Positions 17,301 to 25,417 of a stretch of 64,000 bases of DNA are shown here, one piece after another. Location of the stretch: assembly GCF_900112195.1 (NCBI RefSeq), contig NZ_FOKR01000008.1, positions 1 to 64,000 on the forward strand, given 5' to 3'. How positions within the stretch are numbered: position 1 is the stretch's first letter; every line of letters starts with the position of its first letter. The translations under genes and the position numbers were made by a program. Source of the DNA: Butyrivibrio sp. YAB3001. GTDB taxonomy: Bacteria > Bacillota > Clostridia > Lachnospirales > Lachnospiraceae. Under the pieces are notes generated by a model. The model made no database searches. It saw nothing but the letters and a program-made list of their open reading frames with translations, and was not told the DNA's origin.

Positions 17301-17661
17301 AGAAGTTCTGGAAAAAGTTCTTTGGTCAGAACTTGGCACAAAGGAAGAATACGAGCAGGAATATGGCTCTAAGCCGTTGGGAGAACTTGTACGTGAGATT
17401 GTCGGTCTTGATATGAATGCAGCTAAGGCGGCATTTTCAGAGTACTTGGAGAGCAACAATCTTGATAGCCGGCAGATATACTTTGTGAACCAGATTGTCG
17501 AGTATATAGTTCACAATGGCATGATGAAAGATCTGTCCGTGCTTCAAGAATCTCCGTTTACGGATCAGGGAAGCGTGGTCGAGATATTTACAGATCTAAA
17601 TGTCTGGATGGGAATCCGGAAAGTTATTGAAAGCATAAATGATAACGCGATAGCAGCGTAA
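14371..17661 (+). CDS. type I restriction subunit R (HsdR)
   Basis: This protein of nearly 1100 residues starts with a DUF4145-like helical domain (about 1-115), followed by an HsdR N-terminal PD-(D/E)xK nuclease domain with ExK at about 246-250 (VIEAKRT), then an SF2 helicase with Walker A ATGSGKT at about 360-367, DEAH at about 458-461 and a C-terminal helicase half with MIGRGTRLCPG. It cuts unmethylated DNA after ATP-driven translocation. The start is uncertain: ATG 14371 or GTG 14365, both without a visible ribosome-binding site and right behind a terminator hairpin. The N-terminus MTNFDYLQKEPKF has the form usual for this subfamily, so the protein is probably complete. Confidence 0.92.
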   Translation: MTNFDYLQKEPKFDTFSDVAIAAEKILYIDLSSCIINCRRAMEFAIKWMYSVDASLTMPYQDNLISLMSTEEFRDIIDEDLMKRMDFIRKMGNNAAHSGKKITEDQAILCLENLHIFFDFVCYCYADEYEEHTFDKSLLAKNETEQVKKDFPDVDIEKLIAENSALKKELTSRREEQAETYVPKPLDLSEYKTRKIYIDAMLMDAGWKEGSDWINEVELPGMPNKSEVGYADYVLYDNTHKPLAVIEAKRTCVDVSKGRQQAKLYADLLEKQYKRRPCVFLTNGFETRIIDGQYPERKVACIYSKADLEKMFNLRRMRTSLDHINVDKKIAGRYYQEAAIKAVCDSFDKKNRRKALLVMATGSGKTRTVIELCHVLLDAGWIKNILFLADRTSLVTQAKRAFVNNYSSLSVTNLCEEKDNYNAHCVFSTYKTMMNCIDSVKVEDQKLFTSGHFDLVICDEAHRSIYNKYRDILTYFDAPIVGLTATPKDDIDKNTYEIFELEPGVPTYGYELGQAVTDGYLVDFLSVETKLKFIEQGIVYADLSEEDKAIYESTFEMEDGDVPEAISSSALNSWIFNEDTIRQVLHTVMTEGIKIDYGQKLGKTIIFAKNHDHAEKILEIFNKDYPHLSGFAQVIDNRINYAQTLIDEFSEPNKLPQIAISVDMMDTGIDVPEVLNLVFFKKVMSYAKFWQMIGRGTRLCPGLIDGEDKSKFYIFDFCGNFEFFRMSKGKPTANMIALQGAIFNLQFEITYKLQDLEYQVDRLIAYRNALVEMMTGKVQELPRENFAVRQHLKYVDLYSNEANYQILTYEDTLIVREELAPLILPNDDEASAVRFDALMYGIELAYLVGKKYGKARSDLYKRVRGIASVANIPEIKVQAELIDKILHTDYIENCGINEFEEIREKLRNLMKYIPHNKLRYDTNFKDDILDVTWNESELENDDLKNYKAKAEYYIREHQDNEAIKKLKSNIPLSHDDIEVLEKVLWSELGTKEEYEQEYGSKPLGELVREIVGLDMNAAKAAFSEYLESNNLDSRQIYFVNQIVEYIVHNGMMKDLSVLQESPFTDQGSVVEIFTDLNVWMGIRKVIESINDNAIAA

Positions 17662-17675
17662 GAAGGTGTATGTAA

Positions 17676-20600
17676 TTGGGTAATGTGAATACTATACAAA
17701 GTAAAATCATGCAGCTGGAAGGTGGAGCTTTTCAGTCGTTGTTTGATGAGTATCTTTATAAAAAATATAAATTTACAAATATTCAAACTTTAGGCGTGCA
17801 GACTGCGACTAATAAGCCGACAAAAGGAACTCCGGATGCGTATGTGTTGACGGAAGATGGGAAGTATATACTGATTAACTACGGAAGCGTAAGTTCTCAG
17901 CCCGCAGATAAAATACGGGCTGATATTTTGTCATGCTTCAATACTGCCAAATTATCATTAGAGAAAGATAAAATCAAAAAGATTATCTGTGGACACTGTT
18001 CAACAAATATACATATAGAACAATTTAATAGCATTAAGGAGCTTTTAGAAGGGGTTGAAATAGAGCTTATTGGAATTGATACACTTTCTCATGATTTGGC
18101 ATTAATATATCCGCACATAGCCAAGAATCAGCTAGGTGTAGAGATTGATACAAATCAGTTTTTTGATATTGAGGATTTTGTCAAAGCTTATGATGCAAAT
18201 GGTATCAATGCGCCGATTGATTGCAATTTCCTGCATCGAAAAGAAGAAATAGATGCTACATGTAAGAGCATCAGCAATAATACAGTTACAGTTTTGACAG
18301 GACCGTCTGGAATAGGGAAAACCAGATTGGCGATTGAAGCATGCCGTGCACAGGATGACAAAGAATATAAGGTTTTTTGCGTTCGAAGCAACGGTAATTT
18401 TTTGTATGAAGATATAAAGTTTTATATCGATGATCCTGGGAAATACGTGATATTTCTTGATGATGCCAATATGGTAGTCAGCTTGGATAATGTTTTACAA
18501 ACTCTTTTGACGCTTCCTGATGGGTATGAAATTAAAATACTGATCACAGTACGTGATTATGCTCGTGAACGAGTGATTTCTACAGTATCAAAGTATTCTA
18601 CTCCAGAAGTAATAGAGATAGGAAGACTCACTGATGAAGAGATTAAGGACATTTTGAAAACAGATTTGGGAATTCTTAATCCTGAATATTTGAAAAAAAT
18701 ATCAGAGATAGCTAATGGTAATGCAAGACTGGCGTTCTTGGCAGGCATCAGATCTGTTGAAGAAGGATACAAGGCTATTCGCAATGCTGAAGATATATTT
18801 AGAAACTATTATGGTCGTATCTTAAGTGATGCTGAATTAACTAAAGATGATGTCATGATGCTTTTCTTAATCACGGTTGCGGGTCCTGTGAAAGGAGAAG
18901 AGAATCAACTATATACTGATTTGAAAAATCAGTATTGTTCCGAAATTAGAGAGAATGAAATAGTAGAAAAGCTTTATTCTCTTGAACTGGTTGATTGGTT
19001 TAAAAACGAAATAACAAAGATTTCAGACCAAAGTCTTGGTAATTATATTTTATACTACGTTTTGTTTGAAAAAAGGTGGGTGAGCATCGAAGGTCTAATA
19101 GCTATTTCGTTCCCACGATACAAGAATAAAGCTGTTTATGCATTAAAAACTTTAATAGATATTTTTAATTCTGAGGATGTTGCACGCTGTGTGGAAAACT
19201 CCATTATTTCTGCGTGGGATAATGCTCCTGATGGGCACGACATGGAGTATTTAGAAGCTTTTCACCAGGTCAATCCGGATAAAGCATTGAGCGTTATAAA
19301 AAAGAAGATAGAGCAAGAAAAATATGTGGATTTTGATATGCGTAGCTTTAATGTGGATTCTAAGAAGAACTTTCATGATATTTCGACAAAAGAGATTGGG
19401 ATTCTTGGAGGATTCAAGTACACAGAATCATTTTATGATTCGATAGAGCTTCTTGTATCATATTTTGAAAAGCGGCCGGATTTAATAATGGATTTTTATT
19501 TTGTGATTTGCGAGCAGCTTCTTTATGATAAATACTCATGGAACAACAAATATAAAAATGAAAATGTGTTAATGGATAAGCTTTGGGAAGCAACTGAGGA
19601 GGGGGAGAACTATAATTTCAGTATACTATACATCCATGTGGCACAATATGCCTTAAAAACAGAGTTTTCATATACGGAAGAAGTTAGAAATCGCCGAGCT
19701 TTTAATTTTATTAGAGTGACGATTGGGTTCAGCAAAGAAATAGCGATGCTACGTAATAAGATATGGATGGCATTGGGAGTTCTGCGCTCTAAAAATGTTT
19801 ACAGGGACTTAGTCAATGATATTCTTTCTGAGGTTCATTTTAATGGTTTAGATGAGAAGGATTCCATTGCCTATTTACAATCTGATTTTGACACGATTTT
19901 CACAGGGGTGATAAAAAAAGATGATATTGATTTCTATACTGCAAGAATAATTGATAGATACAGAGAAGTTGCTGGTCAGATAAATAGTCCGATTGATGAA
20001 AGATATCTGAGTGCCGAGAATAATCGTGAATTCAGATTGTACAGGATTTTATCGAAAGAGCATTTAATCGGTAGAACTATTGAAGAAGATGAAATAATTC
20101 GGAAGACCAATATATCTGCGGAATTTGATTCATATAGTCTCGAAGACTATACTGAGTTGTTTAAAATATGCAATTTTTTACAGGATACGCTTGGCGAAAA
20201 CAATCTCTGGTCTATAAGCAGGGGCCTGGATATAGTTTTTGAATTATTGGAAACAAAGCCAGATTTTTATGTAGATGTTATCGAAGAGTATTTCAGAAAT
20301 AATGCTCCATTCAGATTAAATGGCTATAGGCAAGTTGGATTTTTGCTTTCAAATATTGGGTACGACAAAACATATATTATTCTGAACGGAGCCGACTATC
20401 GGGGGAAAGATACATGGTTGTCTCTGATTTGGGAGTGTATAAACGATAATGATATCACAGAGACAGTAATTAGTGATTACAACGCTTTTTCAGAAAAGAA
20501 TTTGGCGGGAAATAATCCAATAGTACCTTCGGTTAGGGTATTATTAAGGTATGGTGAAAGAGATAATGGACTAAAGAATAGAATTCTTAACCAAATAGCA

Positions 20601-21380
20601 GAAAAAGCAAGCCTGTCAGCAGCATTTTTGGGATATGCTTATCGGGATGATGATATAAATGCTATTTTGGATCTATTCAAAGATAATTATGATACACTAT
20701 CCCAAATCTACATGAATGCTCTTGAAATTAGTGATCATTTGGATTACGGTGGAAAACTGTTTATCAAAATCTTTGAACAAAGACCGAGCATATGGAAACA
20801 GTATGTAGATTGGGTAAAAGACCATTCACGTCGTGATGGATATGAACAAAAGATATTTGATCAGATTTGGGATACTGAGAAGTGGAAAGAGTGTATCGAC
20901 TATGCATATTCGGTTATTGTAGATGATGACATGGCTTTTTTTATAGAGCATCCAGCTAGATTGCTTTTTGGTCGAGCAGAACGAGAAGAGGATGTTGTTA
21001 AAAACAGAAAGCGGCAGTGGCTTCTTGATAGTTTGCATGAGAATTATGCGGATGTAGATAAATGTAGCAAGCTAATTGACGTGGTAGTTAACGTTATGCC
21101 TCAGTGGAAACAGGAGTTCATACTTGAGTATATTAAGGGAAACAAGAGCATTGAAGATTTCAAGAAGATTCATTTGTTTCCAATGTCAGCTTCGTGGTCA
21201 GGTAGTGAAGTGCCTTTGATATTAGACAAGATAGAATTTCTTAAGGGTCTCACAGACAAAATGAAGGGTGTTGCCTATATTGAGCATAGGGAATACATCG
21301 ATGAATATCGAAGAGACCTGGAGGCATATAAAAGAAAGGTCGAACTAAGGGAGTATCTTGAAGAGGCTGATTATGCGTAA
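17676..21380 (+). CDS. STAND-type P-loop ATPase with nuclease-fold-like N-terminus
   Basis: This 1234-aa protein has an N-terminal domain of about 150 residues with GTPDAYVLTEDGKYILINYG near 51-70, which has the layout of a PD-(D/E)xK strand pair but with N-Y in place of the expected E-x-K. Next comes an nSTAND-like NTPase: Walker A GPSGIGKT at about 209-216, Walker B YVIFLDDAN at about 257-265, and a sensor arginine region (VRDYARER). The remaining 800 residues are helical and repeat-like, as in sensors of the Avs/STAND defence class. It begins 14 bp after hsdR with AGAAGG upstream of a TTG start, so it is probably the last gene of the restriction operon. I infer a phage-sensing role by architecture and position; the effector activity is uncertain because of the altered N-terminal motif. 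Confidence 0.7.
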   Translation: MGNVNTIQSKIMQLEGGAFQSLFDEYLYKKYKFTNIQTLGVQTATNKPTKGTPDAYVLTEDGKYILINYGSVSSQPADKIRADILSCFNTAKLSLEKDKIKKIICGHCSTNIHIEQFNSIKELLEGVEIELIGIDTLSHDLALIYPHIAKNQLGVEIDTNQFFDIEDFVKAYDANGINAPIDCNFLHRKEEIDATCKSISNNTVTVLTGPSGIGKTRLAIEACRAQDDKEYKVFCVRSNGNFLYEDIKFYIDDPGKYVIFLDDANMVVSLDNVLQTLLTLPDGYEIKILITVRDYARERVISTVSKYSTPEVIEIGRLTDEEIKDILKTDLGILNPEYLKKISEIANGNARLAFLAGIRSVEEGYKAIRNAEDIFRNYYGRILSDAELTKDDVMMLFLITVAGPVKGEENQLYTDLKNQYCSEIRENEIVEKLYSLELVDWFKNEITKISDQSLGNYILYYVLFEKRWVSIEGLIAISFPRYKNKAVYALKTLIDIFNSEDVARCVENSIISAWDNAPDGHDMEYLEAFHQVNPDKALSVIKKKIEQEKYVDFDMRSFNVDSKKNFHDISTKEIGILGGFKYTESFYDSIELLVSYFEKRPDLIMDFYFVICEQLLYDKYSWNNKYKNENVLMDKLWEATEEGENYNFSILYIHVAQYALKTEFSYTEEVRNRRAFNFIRVTIGFSKEIAMLRNKIWMALGVLRSKNVYRDLVNDILSEVHFNGLDEKDSIAYLQSDFDTIFTGVIKKDDIDFYTARIIDRYREVAGQINSPIDERYLSAENNREFRLYRILSKEHLIGRTIEEDEIIRKTNISAEFDSYSLEDYTELFKICNFLQDTLGENNLWSISRGLDIVFELLETKPDFYVDVIEEYFRNNAPFRLNGYRQVGFLLSNIGYDKTYIILNGADYRGKDTWLSLIWECINDNDITETVISDYNAFSEKNLAGNNPIVPSVRVLLRYGERDNGLKNRILNQIAEKASLSAAFLGYAYRDDDINAILDLFKDNYDTLSQIYMNALEISDHLDYGGKLFIKIFEQRPSIWKQYVDWVKDHSRRDGYEQKIFDQIWDTEKWKECIDYAYSVIVDDDMAFFIEHPARLLFGRAEREEDVVKNRKRQWLLDSLHENYADVDKCSKLIDVVVNVMPQWKQEFILEYIKGNKSIEDFKKIHLFPMSASWSGSEVPLILDKIEFLKGLTDKMKGVAYIEHREYIDEYRRDLEAYKRKVELREYLEEADYA

Positions 21381-21455
21381 AGGATTCCTTGGATACGGGG
21401 AACCAGGTCACCATAAAACAAATCTTGGGCATTGTTTTTATACCGTTTGGGTGAC

Positions 21456-21486
21456 ATGATATGCAATTTTTTGAGTATCATATGCC
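21456..21486. repeat. ATATGC repeat pair before att copy 3
   Basis: ATGATATGC and ATCATATGC flank a T-rich spacer, with ATGATA/TATCAT as an inverted pair. A matching arrangement (AATATGCGATTTAT, then TTATATGCC) occurs at 37838-37866 just before the intact LMW-PTP gene, at a similar distance to the start codon. Confidence 0.5.
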
Positions 21487-21541
21487 AAATTAAATTGTAT
21501 AAGGACATGAAAAATAGTAAGGAAATATGAGGGTTTAGGCT

Positions 21542-21572
21542 ATGATTAGAATACTATTCGTCTGCCACGGCA
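21542..21572 (+). other. attachment-site copy 3: displaced 5' end of the LMW-PTP gene
   Basis: It encodes MIRILFVCHG and continues seven codons (KGKVDKG) to a stop. It separates the restriction/STAND segment from the toxin-antitoxin/M29 segment. The exact match to the other copies is strongest over TTCGTCTGCCACGGCA. Confidence 0.9.
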
Positions 21573-21740
21573 AGGGTAAAGTTGATAAAGGATAAGCTGG
21601 ATTATTTAGGGATGGCGCAGAATTAACGTGCTTTTGTGCATAGGAGACTACCAAAAAACTACTCTTGGGTTGATTGAAAATTGTTTCCGACATTATGAAT
21701 AATATTTATGGTAAAATATAGCAAATGCGAGGTAAATGCT

Positions 21741-21920
21741 ATGTGTGATGTTAAGAAATATGGAGAAATTTACAAGGAAATAATAAAGCTTAATGCTCAA
21801 GATACATTACAGCTTGTGCTAGAGAGCGAGACAGAAGACGAGAAGGATTTCTATGAGATGATAGGAGACTATCTTCTTCAAAAAAAGCAGCAAGAAGTAC
21901 TAGAGAGGAATACAAACTGA
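21741..21920 (+). CDS. putative antitoxin of the zeta-type pair
   Basis: ATG 21741 is preferred to an upstream in-frame ATG because CGAGGT lies seven bases before it. The product is about 59 residues, acidic and helical (YGEIYKEIIKLNAQDTLQL, ESETEDEKDFYEMI), the size and character of small partners encoded just before zeta-like kinases in Firmicutes. Its stop codon is one base from the toxin ATG, so translation is probably coupled. It has no similarity to the classical epsilon antitoxin that I can see, so the assignment rests on position. Confidence 0.55.
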   Translation: MCDVKKYGEIYKEIIKLNAQDTLQLVLESETEDEKDFYEMIGDYLLQKKQQEVLERNTN

Positions 21921-21921
21921 A

Positions 21922-22482
21922 ATGAAAAAGTACACTATTGTTGCTGGCGTCAACGGAGCGGGAAAAACTACTCTTTATGATGCAGAACAGCTTCAGAAAT
22001 CTGAATATAGAGTTAATGCTGATGAAATATTAGTAGAAGCTGGCGGTGATTGGAGGAATGCCTCTGACGTGATGAATGCTGGTAGAACAGCAGTAGAGAG
22101 GTTAAAGCATTATATAGAGGATGGTGTAAGCTTCAATCAGGAGACTACGCTTTGTGGCAATTCTATTCTTAATAATATCGCAAAGGCGAGAGATAATGGT
22201 TACTTAATTGAGGTGCATTATATTGGACTATCCAGTGCTGAACTAGCAAAAGAAAGAGTTGCGAAAAGAGTTGCTAATGGAGGCCATGGAGTAAGTGAGG
22301 CGGATATAGAAAGAAGATATGAGCAATCTTTTAAAAACCTAATAAAGATTATTCCAATATGCAACTTGGTCGCTCTTTATGATAACACTGAAGGGTTTAG
22401 GAGATTTGCAATTTATAAAGATGGTATGCTTGTAAGAAAATCTCATAAAGTTCCGGACTGGTTTGAAAAAGTTTGCATATAA
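21922..22482 (+). CDS. zeta-toxin-like P-loop kinase
   Basis: This 186-aa protein has Walker A GVNGAGKT at residues 9-16, then VNADEI (about 31-36), a substrate Glu segment FNQETTL (about 72-78) and an arginine-rich lid (RVAKRVANGGH, then RRYEQSF). This is the layout of zeta-type/UDP-N-acetylglucosamine kinase-like toxins (PF06414-like), which phosphorylate a cell-wall precursor sugar. The protein is shorter than classical zeta but has all kinase motifs. With the preceding small gene it forms a toxin-antitoxin-like pair that may stabilise the segment. Confidence 0.75.
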   Translation: MKKYTIVAGVNGAGKTTLYDAEQLQKSEYRVNADEILVEAGGDWRNASDVMNAGRTAVERLKHYIEDGVSFNQETTLCGNSILNNIAKARDNGYLIEVHYIGLSSAELAKERVAKRVANGGHGVSEADIERRYEQSFKNLIKIIPICNLVALYDNTEGFRRFAIYKDGMLVRKSHKVPDWFEKVCI

Positions 22483-22576
22483 TAATGTCGGGTAAAAAGA
22501 GGCTTTGGCGATAGCTATTCTTGGAAAACTCTTAATAAAGAAAACCTAATATTATTGATAAAACGCAGTTTATAGG

Positions 22577-22615
22577 AAGGCTAATCCAAATTGATTTAGG
22601 ATTGGCCTTTTTTTA
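22577..22615 (+). terminator. terminator after the zeta-type pair
   Basis: An 11-bp stem (22577-22587 with 22599-22609, one G-U pair) is followed by seven T residues. Confidence 0.85.
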
Positions 22616-22727
22616 ATGCAAATAATTAGATAGATATCAAAATAAAATTGACAACTTAAATTTATTGATGTAAAAATAATATAATAATTAGATAAGTATC
22701 GAAAAGGAAATGGATTGGAGAATAGAC

Positions 22728-23705
22728 ATGAATCAAAATACTATTGAGAAAATGATAAACGCTATGAAGATAGCTGCTGACGATGTAGTCCTGCTCAATT
22801 ATTGGAGTGAGGGAGATGATAGTGACCTTAAATTGTTTGAAAACGAGTTAAATAGTAAAGGAATAAAATACAAGACGCTGAGCTTCACAGAGGAATTCCT
22901 TATAGAGCTTGCGTGTAAAGGCTCTGAAAATATAGATGACAGCTTTTTTGAGCCGTTTAAAGATTGTACAATGGTCATAGATGTTCTTCAAAGACCTGCC
23001 GGAATGCCGCCAAGGGGACTTGAAAAAGATAAATATGCAGATTTTTCTATGGTTCTTAGATCACTTTTTTCATTCATGAGCAGTCACGAAAAGCTTATTC
23101 AGATTACTATGCCGTCACAGACTAATGCTGCACTTGCAGGAGAAGACTATGAAGAATATAAGGTCAGGATTGATAAGGCTTTGAATATTGACTACGAAGC
23201 ACTTGCTTTAGAATGCCAGAAGAAGATCGATAGCTTTACTTCAAATATCATAACAATAAGAACCGGTGAAGATAGTACACTTACTATGGATGTTACCGGA
23301 AGAGAGTGGATCATCGATGCGGGAGAAGGCGCTTTTCCGTGCGGCGAGATTTATATAGCGCCATCAGAAGATAAGACAAACGGAACTGTTTTTTATAAGA
23401 ATCTGTTTATTGAAGATGTTGGCTCTTTTGACAATATAACAATAACAATAAAGAATGGAAGAGTAACAGACTCTGACTGTGACGCACTTAATGAACTTCT
23501 TTCCGGGCAGGAAGAAGGGGCAAGGATAGTCGGCGAGCTAAGAATTGGCATGAATCCGGCGGTTACATATTCCGGAAAAGGGGCTGCTCTTGATGAGGAC
23601 GCACTTGGAACATTTCATATCGGACTAGGGATGAACTATTTGTTTGGTGGAACTAATAAGGCCAGGTTCCATATGGATTTTGTAGATATTGGAGAAGTTT
23701 ATTAA
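22728..23705 (+). CDS. M29-family (AmpS-type) aminopeptidase-like protein
   Basis: Counted from ATG 22728, the M29 metal ligands appear in order: Glu in CGEIYIAP (about 207), Glu in GELRIG (about 270), His in GTFHIGLG (about 297) with a Tyr seven residues later, and HMD (about 315-317). M29 enzymes are dinuclear metal aminopeptidases acting on small peptides in the cytoplasm. At about 325 residues it is shorter than classical members (about 410), mainly by a shorter gap between the two last motifs. ATG 22728 has TTGGAG seven bases upstream; the ATG at 22710 has a site only two bases away and is less likely. It is followed by a small gene and an ArsR-type regulator, all on the plus strand. Confidence 0.75.
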   Translation: MNQNTIEKMINAMKIAADDVVLLNYWSEGDDSDLKLFENELNSKGIKYKTLSFTEEFLIELACKGSENIDDSFFEPFKDCTMVIDVLQRPAGMPPRGLEKDKYADFSMVLRSLFSFMSSHEKLIQITMPSQTNAALAGEDYEEYKVRIDKALNIDYEALALECQKKIDSFTSNIITIRTGEDSTLTMDVTGREWIIDAGEGAFPCGEIYIAPSEDKTNGTVFYKNLFIEDVGSFDNITITIKNGRVTDSDCDALNELLSGQEEGARIVGELRIGMNPAVTYSGKGAALDEDALGTFHIGLGMNYLFGGTNKARFHMDFVDIGEVY

Positions 23706-23766
23706 GAGCCGGACAAATGGTTATCTACTGAAAAATAGAAATTATGAGGTACAAGAAATTTACATT

Positions 23767-24123
23767 ATGGAAAACAAGATTAAAGAATTAAAAGAATTTA
23801 TGGCAAATGAAAAGCAGAAAACACAGTTGCAGATAGACAATCTAATTGCTGACGACAGAGAAGATGAAGCCAGAACATATAGGGCTGCTCTTAACATTTA
23901 TGATGTTTTTACTTCACTCATAGATGTGCCATATAAGCAGGCGGCCGGAGATGAGAGAGGCTTCATAGACGGCTTTAAAAAGCTATCTGTTAATGTCCCT
24001 GCGCTGTGGAGAAATTCTCTGTCTAAAGCTAAAGAGCATAATGATGCAGAGAAGATCATGATTGAAGAAGCTAAGCTTAAAGTAGCTGACAGCATTATTG
24101 AGAAATTTGATGAATTGTTTTGA
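23767..24123 (+). CDS. conserved hypothetical helical protein
   Basis: The product is about 118 residues, fully helical and charged (NKIKELKEFMANEKQKTQL, EARTYRAALNIYDVFTSLI). No motif is recognised. ATG 23767 has no strong ribosome-binding site; the frame is open further upstream to 23689 but overlaps the M29 gene. Its stop overlaps the region just before the ArsR/DUF2087 gene, so the three genes probably form one operon. Confidence 0.55.
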   Translation: MENKIKELKEFMANEKQKTQLQIDNLIADDREDEARTYRAALNIYDVFTSLIDVPYKQAAGDERGFIDGFKKLSVNVPALWRNSLSKAKEHNDAEKIMIEEAKLKVADSIIEKFDELF

Positions 24124-24137
24124 AACGGGAGGTATTC

Positions 24138-24698
24138 ATGACAGATAAAGAAGCAATTGCTTTTTTTAAGTGCCTTGCAGATAAGTCAAGACTGTCAATA
24201 CTAAAGTCGCTTATGGTAGAAGACATGTACGTTGAGCGCCTTGCAGAGCGCCTTGAACTGACCTCTGCCACAGTTTCTTTTCACCTGAAAAAACTCGAAG
24301 ATGCCGGGGCGGTTAAGTCTTACAAAGATCAGTACTATACTATGTACTCCATTAATAAGGAACTTTTTGAGGTGAATATCATTGATATATTGAGTCAAAA
24401 GACATCTGAAAGTGAACTGCAAAAAGAGCGCGACGATGCATACCGCAAAAAGGTAATAGATGCTTTCTTTGAATACGGCAAGCTAAAATCTATCCCCAGT
24501 CAGCGCAAGAAAGAAAAGATTGTTCTTGAAGAAATTGGAAAAGCATTTAAGAAGGGCAAAAAATATACGAAGAAAGAAGTGAATCTGATCATCGCTGATT
24601 TCCATGATGACTTTTGCACTATCAGGAGGGATATGGTTGCAGAAGGAATTTTGGAGAGAAAAGACGGGGCGTATATTCTCAATAGAGTGAAGGATTGA
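24138..24698 (+). CDS. ArsR-type HTH regulator with DUF2087 domain
   Basis: ATG 24138 has GGGAGG five to six bases upstream. Residues 1-75 form an ArsR-type winged helix (FFKCLADKSRLSILKSL, ERLELTSATVSFHLKKLEDA). Residues 100-185 form a DUF2087 domain (SIPSQRKKEKIVLEEIGKAF, FHDDFCTIRRDMV, GILERKDGAYIL). This architecture is common in Clostridia, with the ligand unknown. No Cys pair for metal sensing is visible in the HTH. It probably controls its own operon with the M29-like gene. Confidence 0.8.
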   Translation: MTDKEAIAFFKCLADKSRLSILKSLMVEDMYVERLAERLELTSATVSFHLKKLEDAGAVKSYKDQYYTMYSINKELFEVNIIDILSQKTSESELQKERDDAYRKKVIDAFFEYGKLKSIPSQRKKEKIVLEEIGKAFKKGKKYTKKEVNLIIADFHDDFCTIRRDMVAEGILERKDGAYILNRVKD

Positions 24699-24751
24699 TT
24701 CATATTATAAGAAGAAAGAAAATATCAAATGAAGTCAAACTGCTAAGCAAG

Positions 24752-24777
24752 AAAAGAGACCATTACGGTCTCTTTTT
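24752..24777 (+). terminator. terminator after the ArsR/DUF2087 gene
   Basis: AAAGAGACC (24753-24761) pairs with GGTCTCTTT (24767-24775) around a 5-nt loop and leads into T residues. Confidence 0.85.
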
Positions 24778-24847
24778 CATTTCTCCGGATATCTCAGAAT
24801 CAAAAATGTGACTTACTACTTTTTGACTACTTTTGATGTCCATGATT

Positions 24848-24960
24848 TTCCTAGATATTCGTAGTTATTACACAAACTGTGATATTATAGTTCTGTCACC
24901 GTGATATATGAACACTTTTCTTATCCCGCAACGGTGCGCATTACAGGGAATATCTAGGAA
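24848..24960. repeat. 13-bp inverted repeat flanking the displaced promoter region
   Basis: TTCCTAGATATTC (24848-24860) and GAATATCTAGGAA (24948-24960) are exact inverse copies. The 87 bp between them and the second arm end 20 bp before the start codon in att copy 4. They could be arm-type sites or excisionase sites of an element, or the operator of the displaced gene promoter. Confidence 0.6.
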
Positions 24961-24979
24961 TTTCAAGGAGCATAGATAA

Positions 24980-25010
24980 ATGATAAGAATTCTATTCGTC
25001 TGCCACGGCA
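24980..25010 (+). other. attachment-site copy 4: displaced 5' end of the LMW-PTP gene
   Basis: It encodes MIRILFVCHG, then RVLT and a stop, with AAGGAG eleven bases before the start codon. It marks the left end of the segment that carries Xis and Int and ends at the intact gene start at 37921-37951. Confidence 0.9.
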
Positions 25011-25129
25011 GGGTACTAACTTGAAGGCGGAAACGCTGTATTTACGTGGGATTTTTAAGCTTGAACAATGAACGTACAACAGATTTACAACAAATAAATG
25101 AAGAGAGAAAAGAACCTGACCATATGACG

Positions 25130-25391
25130 GCATGCCAAACTGGCATGCTGTTTTGTATTGATGAGATTGGAGTGATTAGATGTTTCTGAAATCAATTTAA
25201 TAAAGATTTGTTAATGAGTTTATTAAAACTTATTAATCAGTTGATAACATAGAAATTGAAGAAATATAGCTAATTTCCCAAGAGAGGATATTCTAAAATT
25301 ATAGAAATTTTAAATCTCCTTGAAATGGGATAAGTCGATCTTACGGCTGAAGCAGCACCGTATAAAAGTGTATGTCTAAAGCTGAAAAATG
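25130..25391 (+). repeat. duplicated leader, copy 1 (upstream of the KAP operon)
   Basis: This 262-bp noncoding stretch recurs at 30568-30830 with about three differences (one extra T, one T/G, one T/G). It starts with a terminator-like hairpin (GCATGCCA/TGGCATGC then GTTTTG), has a possible promoter (TTGATA, 17 bases, ATATAG) about 110 bp further, and ends in a stretch that can fold (ACG-GCTG-AAG-CAGC-AC-CGT) just before the cargo gene. Similarity continues weakly upstream (ACAGATTTACAAC). I see no open frame in it. It may be the conserved left end of the element family, a regulatory leader RNA, or both. Confidence 0.8.
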
Positions 25392-25417
25392 TTTAGATGA
25401 CATTTTTGGAGGTCATA

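Larger units (their letters stand above)
21381..21740. other. segment 2/3 junction
   Basis: No gene is seen. The gap holds an ATATGC repeat pair (21456-21486), att copy 3 (21542-21572), a short out-of-frame coding remnant after it (VKLIKDKLDYLGMAQN, ending 21624), and the upstream region of the toxin-antitoxin pair with a possible TTGAAA box at 21674. Confidence 0.5.
24699..25417. other. segment 3/4 junction and leader region
   Basis: No gene is seen in this 720-bp stretch. It holds a terminator (24752-24777), a 13-bp inverted repeat with arms 87 bp apart (24848-24860 and 24948-24960), att copy 4 (24980-25010), a paired ACAACA motif (about 25075-25092), and the first copy of the duplicated leader (25130-25391). 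Confidence 0.6.

Noticed and set aside
25320..25391. Known riboswitch in the duplicated leader
   Set aside because: I could not match the folded part to any riboswitch consensus I know, so it is reported only as a structured leader.
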